A DNA stretch of 64,000 nucleotides from Streptomyces dioscori (GTDB lineage Bacteria > Actinomycetota > Actinomycetes > Streptomycetales > Streptomycetaceae): the NCBI RefSeq assembly GCF_003024195.1, contig NZ_KZ679045.1, forward strand, positions 366,512 through 430,511, given 5' to 3'. Position 1 is the stretch's first letter. Each line of letters opens with the position of its first letter. The notes beneath the pieces are model-generated. The model did not search any database. It was given only the letters and a program-made list of their open reading frames with translations, and was not told where the DNA came from. Below are positions 57,309-64,000 of this stretch, one piece after another. The position numbers and the translations under genes were made by a program.

Positions 57309-60300
57309 CTACCGCACGCCCACCGCCCGGATGATCTCCTGGGTCACGGAGCCGCCGCGGTCGTCGGCGGCCGAGGCCCGCAGGGACACGTACGGGGTGC
57401 CGCGTGGCACGGTGAGCGTTCCCTGCCAGGTGTGGGCGCCCGCCCTGGACACGCCTACCGTTCGCCATGACCGGCCGTCGTCGTAGGAGATTTCGAGGCT
57501 CGGGCGGCCGAAGGTGCTCGGGGACGGGTTGTCTGTCGTCGGGTGCGGGTTGTCGTGGGCCGGCCGCGCGGTTCCCCGCGCCCCTGGGGGGCCGGGGTCG
57601 GCCCCGGTGGCTGTCGCGCCCGCCACGTGCGACGCGCTGATGGAGATGGGCAGCCGGCTCCCGGCCCGCACGTTCCCGGTGAGGTCCGTGGTGATGTCGA
57701 AGCCCAGGTTGATCAGGGGGAGGGTCGTCCAGCGGTCGGCCGGGGTCGCCGCCGATCTGAAGGTCCACTCGGAGTGGCCCTTCGTGGCGAGCTTCCAGCG
57801 GTCCGCGTCCAGGGCCGTGTCCGTGACGACCTTGTACGTGTGCTCGTCGGGGGGCGCGTCCCAGACGTACGCGCCGGAGCCGGTCCGCCGGTCGACCTGT
57901 TCCCCGTCGAGGTACACCTCGGTGAACTGCGTCATGCCGCTGCTCTCGTCCCACACGTTGCCGAAGCCGGTGTGGTCGGGCCCCGAGTCGCCCCAGCCGG
58001 GGACGTTGAACTGCAGGGTCGAGCCGGAGCGCTGCTGGCCCCAGCCGAGCCCGGTGCCGAGCCAGGGGTGCCAGACCGGCCGGAACCAGTCGAGGTCCTG
58101 CCGCGTGCCCCCGTGATAGCGGACGAGTCCGCTGCGCTCCTCCAGGTCCCCCGCACCCACGTTCACGGACTCGTGCCAGAGCTGGCCGGGGCCGGTGGAC
58201 ACGTAGTCGGTCCGCCCGGCCGGGAAGTCGGCCCGCTCCTGGAAGCCGATCCCGACGGGGAACGCGTCATCGGTGAGCGAGTACCGGAACTCACTGCCCG
58301 GGACGGGCTTCGCCGCATGGAACTTCGTGTCCAGCACGGCGAGTTGGCGGTGTGACGGCTCGTAGGTGAGGTCACGCGCCGGGATGCCCCCCCGGTGTCC
58401 CTCCGAAAGGTCGTACGTGTAGGGCGTGTTGCGTGTCCCGTTCATCTCGGCGCGCCCCGCCGAACGGAGTCGCGCGGCGTCCGCCGCGTCGAGGGTGGCG
58501 ATCTGGATCGGGCGGTCCGCGTTGTCGTCGGTGCCGAACCAGGCGTTGAGCCGGCCCGGTACGTCGTCCGTCACGAACAGCGCCTTCGCGCCCGCGTCCT
58601 GGGCCGCCTGCGCGATCTCCGAAGGCACGGCCCCCTCCTTCATCCGGACGAGCACGGCCTTGCCCCGCACGTCCTTTCCGCCGTACCCGCCGGCCCCGGA
58701 TCCCGTGTCGCCGCTGCCCACGTCGACGACCGGGAGCCTGCGGCGGCCCTCGACCAAGGTCCCTCCGGGCTGGACCACGGCCTCACCGACACCCTTGACC
58801 TCCAGCATCGGCTTCCCGAGCCGCCACACCGTCCGGTACTCGAAGCTGCCCTGCGTCACCTTCGGCGTGGGCGCCGCGAAGACACTGTCGTACTCGACCG
58901 GCACCTGGACGGCCCCGAACAGGTCCGCGCCGTTCGCCGCCCGGTCGTACTCCATGAGCAGCTGCCGGGTCTCGGTACGCCGGTCGACGCGGGCCGCGAC
59001 CTCCCTCAACCGGCGTCCGTCGAGCGTGACTTCGCGGTCCCGGTCGAGTGCGATCTCGGGCGCCGAAAGGAAGCCGAGCCCGAGCGAGTCGGCGCCACGA
59101 CTGCCGCGTACGTCGAGGAAGGTGTTCAGGCTGTACGCGCCCGGCGGGAGCCTCAGTTCGACCGTGCCCGTGTCACCGACGTGCTCGGGGAACGGGTCGA
59201 CGCCCTCGGCGAGCCGCTGCACCACGAAGTCGGCCGCGGTGGCGTCGCCTTCCCGGTCCTTGACGTGCACGGTGAGGGTGTACCGCTCCTCCTCCTTGAC
59301 CAGCCCGAAGGCGGTGTGCGCGACAGGCGTGCCGTCCGCCGTCGAGGCCACGATCCGCCCACTGGTGGTGCCGACCGGGGCCTTGCCGCCGTCCCCGGTC
59401 ACGGTCGTGGTGGCGGTCCCGTGCGCGGGGACGGTCAGCGTGGAATCGGCGAGTGTCGCGACCCCGCCGGGCGCACCGGACACGGACAGCCGCAACTCGG
59501 CCGGCTCATCGGCGGTGTTGGAGTACGTGAGAGTCCGTGTCACCGGCTCGTTCGACTCGTAGGGCCAGCGGTAGTGGCCCAGATCGGCGCTTCCGGTGGC
59601 CGTGATCCGGGCCTTCACCGCCGCGGGCACGCTCACGCGTCCGGCGCCCGACACATAGGCGGACGTGTCGAGTTGCTTCGACGTGGACATGAGCGCGTCC
59701 TTGAGCTGTGCGCCGGTCCAGTCCGGGTGCCGCTCGGCGAGGAGCGCGGCCACGCCCGCGACATGGGGTGTCGCCATCGACGTACCGCTCATGGCGGTGT
59801 AGTCACCGCTGCCGGCGGAGAGCCGGGAGCGGGCGGCGAGGATGTCGACGCCGGGGGCGGACAGGTCGGGCTTGAGGGCGTTGTCGCCGTGGCGGGGGCC
59901 CGCGCTCGTGAAGTACGCGGGCCGGTCCGCGGAGTCGACCGCGCCGACGGTCAGCGCGGAGTCGGCGGCGCCGGGCGAGCCGATGGACGAAGGGGCGCCG
60001 GTGTTGCCCGCGGCGACGACGAAGAGGGCGCCGGTCTCCGCGGTGAGGGTCTCGACGGCCTGGGCGATGGGGTCGGTGCCGTCGCTGGGCTCCGTCGACC
60101 CGAGGCTCATGGAGACGACCGTGGCGCCGACGTGCCGCGCGGCCCATTCCATGCCCGCGATGATCTGCGACTCGCTGCCCGAGCCCTGGTCGCCGAGCAC
60201 CTTGCCGACGGCGAGCGTGGCGCCGGGTGCGACGCCTCTCTCCTCGCCCGCGGACGCGGCGCCGCTGCCGCCGACGGTCGAAGTGACGTGCGTGCCATGG

Positions 60301-61082
60301 CCGTTGCGGTCGGCCACCTCTTCACCCTCGATGAAACTCTTCGTCACGGAGATCCGTCCGGCGAGATCGGGATGGCCGACGTCCACCCCCGTGTCCAGGA
60401 CCGCGACGGTGACGCCCTTGCCGGTCAGCCCCGCCTCCCAGGCCTCGGGCGTACCGATCTGGGCGTTGCTTTCGGCCATCTCCGCCCGGACCCGCCCGTC
60501 GAGCCAGACCTTGTCGATGCCGTCCTCGACTCTCCCGTCCTCGCCGATGCCGTCCTGCCGGGTGAGGGACCGCCAGAACGTGCGTCCCTTGTCGGCCGTG
60601 ACGGCGGCCCCGCGGATGCTCGGCAGCCCGCGTGTGCGCTCGGCCCCGCGCGGAGTCACCGCCCGCGCGCCCTTCCCGTACGTGACGATCAGCGGCAGCC
60701 CGGCCGTCCTCCGGTCGGTGAGCCCCTGGCGTATCAGCTCGCTCACGTCGAACAGCCGCCGGTCGAGGGTGCCCGCCCGCAGATACGGCAGCGCCTCGTC
60801 CGGTACGACGGTCAGGGCGCCGTTCGCCGTCTGCGTACGGACCGCGCCGGTCGCCCCCTTCGCCCGCTCGACACTCACCGTCCGCCTGCCGCCGCCGAGT
60901 TCGGTGACGGTGACCCGGTCGCCGGTGACGAGGGTGACGGTGTGGGCGGCGGACACGGCGCGGGTGCGGGGCCGGTCACCGGTGTCCTGCGCGTCGGCCC
61001 CGGCCCCGTCGGCCGGAAGCAGGGCGAGCACGAGTCCGGCCGACGCGAGCGTCACCCCGTGCCTGGCGGATCCTCTGATCAT
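57309..61082 (-). CDS. Secreted subtilisin-like serine peptidase (S8)
   Basis: A secreted protease of about 1257 residues. The ATG at 61082 has GAGGGG six bases upstream and begins a signal peptide (GVTLASAGLVLALLPADGAG); the longer frame is rejected. After a propeptide (about 45-195) the S8 domain carries the triad: Asp near 227 (VAVLDTGVDVGHPD), His near 261 (RNGHGTHVTS), Ser near 431 (SGTSMATPHVAG). Later regions include a PA-like segment (GKAVLVRMKEGAVPS; KALFVTDDVPG) and beta-rich C-terminal domains. The window's interspersed repeat is inserted in frame near the C-terminus, encoding GARGTARPA. Confidence 0.92.
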   Translation of the reverse strand: MIRGSARHGVTLASAGLVLALLPADGAGADAQDTGDRPRTRAVSAAHTVTLVTGDRVTVTELGGGRRTVSVERAKGATGAVRTQTANGALTVVPDEALPYLRAGTLDRRLFDVSELIRQGLTDRRTAGLPLIVTYGKGARAVTPRGAERTRGLPSIRGAAVTADKGRTFWRSLTRQDGIGEDGRVEDGIDKVWLDGRVRAEMAESNAQIGTPEAWEAGLTGKGVTVAVLDTGVDVGHPDLAGRISVTKSFIEGEEVADRNGHGTHVTSTVGGSGAASAGEERGVAPGATLAVGKVLGDQGSGSESQIIAGMEWAARHVGATVVSMSLGSTEPSDGTDPIAQAVETLTAETGALFVVAAGNTGAPSSIGSPGAADSALTVGAVDSADRPAYFTSAGPRHGDNALKPDLSAPGVDILAARSRLSAGSGDYTAMSGTSMATPHVAGVAALLAERHPDWTGAQLKDALMSTSKQLDTSAYVSGAGRVSVPAAVKARITATGSADLGHYRWPYESNEPVTRTLTYSNTADEPAELRLSVSGAPGGVATLADSTLTVPAHGTATTTVTGDGGKAPVGTTSGRIVASTADGTPVAHTAFGLVKEEERYTLTVHVKDREGDATAADFVVQRLAEGVDPFPEHVGDTGTVELRLPPGAYSLNTFLDVRGSRGADSLGLGFLSAPEIALDRDREVTLDGRRLREVAARVDRRTETRQLLMEYDRAANGADLFGAVQVPVEYDSVFAAPTPKVTQGSFEYRTVWRLGKPMLEVKGVGEAVVQPGGTLVEGRRRLPVVDVGSGDTGSGAGGYGGKDVRGKAVLVRMKEGAVPSEIAQAAQDAGAKALFVTDDVPGRLNAWFGTDDNADRPIQIATLDAADAARLRSAGRAEMNGTRNTPYTYDLSEGHRGGIPARDLTYEPSHRQLAVLDTKFHAAKPVPGSEFRYSLTDDAFPVGIGFQERADFPAGRTDYVSTGPGQLWHESVNVGAGDLEERSGLVRYHGGTRQDLDWFRPVWHPWLGTGLGWGQQRSGSTLQFNVPGWGDSGPDHTGFGNVWDESSGMTQFTEVYLDGEQVDRRTGSGAYVWDAPPDEHTYKVVTDTALDADRWKLATKGHSEWTFRSAATPADRWTTLPLINLGFDITTDLTGNVRAGSRLPISISASHVAGATATGADPGPPGARGTARPAHDNPHPTTDNPSPSTFGRPSLEISYDDGRSWRTVGVSRAGAHTWQGTLTVPRGTPYVSLRASAADDRGGSVTQEIIRAVGVR
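57566..57588. repeat. Interspersed repeat copy inside the S8 peptidase gene
   Basis: A core variant (GCGCGGTTCCCCGCGCCCCT) lies within the coding frame, near residue 1165. It adds GARGTARPA and flanking Pro/His/Asn residues between two domains without breaking the frame. Confidence 0.85.
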
Positions 61083-61168
61083 CGGTGCCCCTCTTCTCGA
61101 CGCTGCCGCGGTGTCAGGGTGCTGCGAAGAGTGTCGGGGGGCCGGTGTTTCGGTGATGTCGACAGAAC

Positions 61169-61202
61169 CTGGCGGAAAGCTGCCCTGGCGGTTTTCCGCC
61201 AG
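61169..61202. promoter_or_regulatory. CTGGCGG repeats in the divergent promoter of the conflict locus
   Basis: CTGGCGG occurs at 61169-61175 and 61185-61191, and inverted as CCGCCAG at 61196-61202 with a TTTT loop. The site lies 100 bases before the first conflict-system gene and could be an operator or a leader hairpin. Confidence 0.35.
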
Positions 61203-61302
61203 CGGAACGGTGAACGACCGGTGGAAACCGCGACAGCGGCAAGTACCGTCCGTGACAATGAAGGCGGTCACCAGTGACGGACTACGGGGGTTGTGCGGTG
61301 CC

Positions 61303-61683
61303 ATGGACGGATTAGTGGAGTTCAAGACGGACGACGGGGCCCTTGTCGTCGTCGAGGGAGCCGAGGACGAGTCGGGTTCCCGCCTGGTGGCACGCGGGGA
61401 CGGAACGGTCGCCGCGACCCGCACCTTCGAGGGCTCGCTGGAGGGGGTACGGGCCGCCGCCGGCGCCGCGCTCCGCGTCTTCAGGGACGGTTCGCTGCAG
61501 CCCGACTCCGTGGAGATCGAGTTCGGCGTCAAACTCACGGCGGAGGCAGGCGCGCTGATCGCGAAGAGTGCCGTCGAGGGCCACCTCGTGGTCAAGCTCT
61601 CCTGGTCGCCCGAGAGGCCGGACGGCCCCCCGGAGACCGCCCCCGCTCCCCCCGCCCCCACGGAGACCACCCCGCGCCCATGA
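61303..61683 (+). CDS. CU044_2847-like (Trypco1-type) protein of a trypsin-VMAP conflict system
   Basis: A 126-residue protein starting MDGLVEFKTDDGALVVVEGA, with FGVKLTAEAGALIAKSAVEG and HLVVKLSWS, the compact beta-rich pattern of the trypsin-co-occurring domain (CU044_2847-like). The C-terminus is Pro-rich. Codon 4 is TTA (61312-61314), decoded in Streptomyces only by the developmentally regulated bldA tRNA. Its stop overlaps the next gene by ATGA. It is presumed to be a regulator or substrate of the partner protease. Confidence 0.8.
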   Translation: MDGLVEFKTDDGALVVVEGAEDESGSRLVARGDGTVAATRTFEGSLEGVRAAAGAALRVFRDGSLQPDSVEIEFGVKLTAEAGALIAKSAVEGHLVVKLSWSPERPDGPPETAPAPPAPTETTPRP

Positions 61684-63512
61684 GCAGCGCTTCCTGGCAC
61701 GCGAGAATCAGCTGCGGACGGGACACCGGTGCCGGCTTCCTCGTCACCGAGCAGCATGTGCTGACCTGCGCCCATGTCGTGGCGCGCAGTGACACCGAGA
61801 CGGTCGCGGTGTCCTTCGCGCACGGTGGCTACGAGCAGGTCCCCGCCCGGGTCGTCGCGCACGGCGGCTGGGACGGCCGCGAGAGCGACCCGGGCGATCT
61901 GGCCGTACTGGAGCTGGACCGGCCGGTGCCGATGAAGCCCGCGGAGTTCGCGACACCGACCGACGCGTACGGCGATCCCCCGCGCAGGCTCCTCGCCTAC
62001 GGCTTCCCCAAGCGGTACGACGAGGGGACGCTCGCCGAATACCGGGCCACCGCCCAGCAGTTGATCGCCGGTGAATGGGTCCAGCTGGAGTCGTGGGCCG
62101 CGCACGGGCAGCCGCTCGCGCCCGGGTTCAGCGGTGCCGCCGTGACCCTCGCGGACACCGGCCGGGTCGTGGGCATGGTCTCGGCCGCCGCCCGCAGCCC
62201 CGAGATCCGCAACGGCCGCATGCTCCCCACCCAGATCATGGCCCGCTACTGGCCCCGCCTGGCAGACCTGATCCCCACCCCGACCTACGACCAGCACCAA
62301 AAGGAAACCCTGAGACACCTGCTGGAGCACCTGGAACAACTGGGCTGCCCCCAAGGCTTCTCAGGGGCGCGGGGAACTGCGCGACCAGCCCCCACCGACC
62401 CGCAGACGGAGAACACCCACACCCCTGAACGCCTGTACCAGGACGCCGTGGGCCCCCTCGGCCCCCCACTCCCGCCGCACGGCTTCACCTCCCTCTGGGA
62501 CGCGGCCTGGTACCTCCTCTCCGAGGTACAGGACCCGGAAGCAGTCACCCGCTTCACCACCCGCCTGGCCGACTTCGTCGACGACACCCCCACCCGCACA
62601 GCCCTACGCGCCTGGCCCGCAACCCCACAGCCCCACCACCCCGCCCCGCACGCGCACGCCCCCGCCCCCGCCCCCGCAGGGACCGCGGGACCCGCCCACT
62701 CCTGGTCCCCGATCCTCGTGGAGATCGCCCCCAGCGGCTCCGGCGACGGAGCCTTCCTCGTGGAGGTGTCCGCGTACAACGGAAGACACCGAAGGGTCGT
62801 GGGCTCGCGCCGCCTCCCCGTCGACCGCGTACGCCCCTACACACTGGAGCGGATCGACGAGGCCTACCGCGAACTGGAGTTGGGCGCACGTGAGTTGATC
62901 GCGTTCGTGCTGCCGCGCCGCTGGCTCAACACGGACGTGGCGCACTGGCAGCGCAGCGCGGACGACGACAGCCCGCTCGGCTCCTTCGCACCGCTCGTCG
63001 TGATGGACCTGGAGCGTCGGCGCAGCGGCGGCCTGCAGCACAAGCTCCGGCAGAAGTGGCAGCACCTGGATGCCCTGCCGACGGCACGGCTGCACCGGAT
63101 CGACTGCTGGTCGGTCGGCCAGGACCAGGTGAAGCTGACCATCGGGCTGCGCCGCGACGCCGACATGGTGGGTTTCGCGACGCCGCCGCGCGCGGACCGG
63201 GTCCGGCGGCTGTTCCAGGCGAGCCTGAACGCGGCGGTACCGGTGATGCTGTGGCCGCGCACCGGCTGCCGGGGCGAGCACCGGTGCGGGGAGACGGCCG
63301 ACTGCCGGGGCTCGGAGTTCCTGGACCGCCTCGCCGCACATCTGTCGAACCTGCCGCCCCGCGAACTGCCCCGCCACATCCATGAGCTGCGCGAAACGGC
63401 GTACGCCTCCGACGCCCCGGAGCCGCATTGGGCGTACGACCTGGCCCTGCTGTGGGAGGACCCCGAATGCCTGCCTGATCCCGCCGGCTACCTGCACAAC
63501 CCGGTCGGCTAG
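61680..63512 (+). CDS. Trypsin-like protease fused to a VMAP-C-type domain
   Basis: A 610-residue core protein of a VMAP conflict system. The N-terminal domain (about 1-215) is a trypsin-like protease with intact triad H32 (LTCAHVV), D73 (GDLAVLELD) and S151 (PGFSGAAV). After a linker holding an in-frame repeat insertion (GARGTARPA, about 228-242), residues about 255-315 resemble an effector-associated domain. The C-terminal half (about 340-610: WSPILVEIAPSGSGDGAFLV, YELELGARELIAFVLPRRWL-like, CRGEHRCGETADC) fits VMAP-C. A MoxR ATPase gene follows after 59 bases. It likely cleaves a target when a signal is sensed. Confidence 0.85.
   Translation: MSSASWHARISCGRDTGAGFLVTEQHVLTCAHVVARSDTETVAVSFAHGGYEQVPARVVAHGGWDGRESDPGDLAVLELDRPVPMKPAEFATPTDAYGDPPRRLLAYGFPKRYDEGTLAEYRATAQQLIAGEWVQLESWAAHGQPLAPGFSGAAVTLADTGRVVGMVSAAARSPEIRNGRMLPTQIMARYWPRLADLIPTPTYDQHQKETLRHLLEHLEQLGCPQGFSGARGTARPAPTDPQTENTHTPERLYQDAVGPLGPPLPPHGFTSLWDAAWYLLSEVQDPEAVTRFTTRLADFVDDTPTRTALRAWPATPQPHHPAPHAHAPAPAPAGTAGPAHSWSPILVEIAPSGSGDGAFLVEVSAYNGRHRRVVGSRRLPVDRVRPYTLERIDEAYRELELGARELIAFVLPRRWLNTDVAHWQRSADDDSPLGSFAPLVVMDLERRRSGGLQHKLRQKWQHLDALPTARLHRIDCWSVGQDQVKLTIGLRRDADMVGFATPPRADRVRRLFQASLNAAVPVMLWPRTGCRGEHRCGETADCRGSEFLDRLAAHLSNLPPRELPRHIHELRETAYASDAPEPHWAYDLALLWEDPECLPDPAGYLHNPVG
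62361..62405. repeat. Interspersed repeat copy inside the trypsin-VMAP gene
   Basis: A full-length repeat copy of about 45 bp is read in frame as GARGTARPAPTDPQ in the linker between protease and downstream domains. The same GARGTARPA peptide occurs in the S8 protease. Confidence 0.9.
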
Positions 63513-63571
63513 ACCCTGCCGGACAGAGCACCGAAGCCAGAACCGCATACCGGAACACGTTCGGAGAGACC

Positions 63572-64000
63572 ATGTCCCTGTGGCCCGTCTACACGGGTGC
63601 GAGCGAGCCCCACGACGGCATCGCCGAGCTGCCCGCGCCGCCGCCCTGGCGTGACTTCGACGGCGGCCCGGAGCTGGCGACGCCCGCCGAGGACGACGAC
63701 GCCTCGGCCACGTCCCCGGACCGCCGGCACCGCGCCCGCACGTACCGCGCCACGGACCGCGCCGTCCAGCTCGTCAACGCGGCGCTCTATCTGCGCCGCC
63801 CCCTGTTGGTGACGGGCCCGCCGGGCAGCGGCAAGTCGAGCCTGGCGTACGCCGTCGCGAGGGAGCTGCGGCTCGGACCCGTGCTGCGCTGGAACGTCAC
63901 CAGCCGCACCACGCTGCACGACGGGCTCTACCAGTACGACCCGCTGTCCCGCCTGTACGCGGCAGCACGCGACGTCCGCCCCGGCGGCGAGGCCCCGCCC
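63572..64000 (+). CDS. MoxR-like AAA+ ATPase, partial (runs off the window)
   Basis: The first 143 codons of an AAA+ ATPase, open to the window end. The ATG at 63572 has GGAGAG upstream. A poorly conserved leader (about 1-55) is followed by YRATDRAVQLVNAALYLRRP and Walker A GPPGSGKSS (about 82-90), then VLRWNVTSRTTLHDGLYQYD, a MoxR pattern. It directly follows the trypsin-VMAP gene and would provide the NTPase of the ternary system. A vWA-domain partner is expected just beyond the window. Confidence 0.87.
   Translation, partial: MSLWPVYTGASEPHDGIAELPAPPPWRDFDGGPELATPAEDDDASATSPDRRHRARTYRATDRAVQLVNAALYLRRPLLVTGPPGSGKSSLAYAVARELRLGPVLRWNVTSRTTLHDGLYQYDPLSRLYAAARDVRPGGEAPP

Noticed and set aside
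57309..62354. A 1681-codon frame spanning the S8 protease and the 61.3-62.3 kb genes on the opposite strand
   Set aside because: Only the part from 61082 encodes a signal peptide and protease with a ribosome-binding site. The upstream part is antisense to well-supported conflict-system genes.
1..64000. tRNA, rRNA genes, transposases or integration sites
   Set aside because: No tRNA-like cloverleaf, rRNA segment, transposase motif or att-like repeat was seen on reading; a covariance search would be decisive.

Overview
The window is high-GC actinomycete chromosome, almost certainly Streptomyces. Signs are extreme GC3 with long antisense shadow frames, GTG starts, a zinc-ribbon protein of the SCO2400 type, chvE-gguAB and malonate (matB) loci, only two TTA codons noticed, and many copies of a short interspersed repeat with a GCGCGGGGAACTGCGC core. 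From memory, the order of several genes resembles the S. coelicolor SCO2400-SCO2446 region; I could not check this.

Layout. 0-8.1 kb: tandem repeats, an unknown protein, a secreted M14 carboxypeptidase, a beta-lactamase-fold hydrolase, an NADP-dependent oxidoreductase with a divergent MarR regulator, and a zinc-ribbon membrane protein. 8.4-17.1 kb: sugar catabolism and uptake (enolase-superfamily dehydratase, zinc polyol/sugar dehydrogenase, an unrecognised barrel-like protein, ChvE-GguA-GguB ABC transporter, aldose 1-epimerase). 17.2-26.7 kb: an aminotransferase with a Pro/Gln tail, two coupled secreted GH43 arabinanases, an intradiol dioxygenase, a small zinc ribbon, a LysR regulator, a double-HTH regulator and a TauE-type exporter. 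26.9-33.8 kb: an arabinose-type operon on the minus strand (sugar-binding protein, two permeases, GH51 arabinofuranosidase) followed by an IclR regulator and an SMP-30 lactonase. 34-35.4 kb: a PucR-type regulator with a 50-residue membrane peptide upstream. 35.7-48.4 kb: an envelope-glycan locus (DUF3068, GT4, methyltransferase, AftD-like arabinofuranosyltransferase, condensation-like acyltransferase, methyltransferase, EamA-like transporter, Trm112-like, FkbM), mostly joined by ATGA overlaps. 48.4-52 kb: ATP-grasp protein, MerR-PP2C fusion, G-rich minisatellite, peptidase E. 52-57.3 kb: malonate locus (GntR, MatC, MatB, fused carboxyltransferase). 57.3-61.1 kb: S8 protease. 61.3 kb to the edge: a trypsin-VMAP-MoxR type conflict system, cut by the window end.

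The strongest new signal is a shared three-half-site operator (GTTCG-N6-CGAAC-N14-CGAAC) in front of the secreted arabinanases, the arabinose ABC operon and the IclR gene. The two-site part recurs before the dehydratase gene and the 10.86-kb gene. It suggests one IclR-controlled regulon joining extracellular arabinan cleavage, uptake, GH51 hydrolysis and perhaps an oxidative sugar-acid branch. Other notable signals are repeat copies domesticated in frame inside two proteins, an internal ribosome-binding site in the MerR-PP2C fusion, a TTA codon at position 4 of the first conflict-system gene, and an AftD homologue in a genus not known for arabinogalactan.
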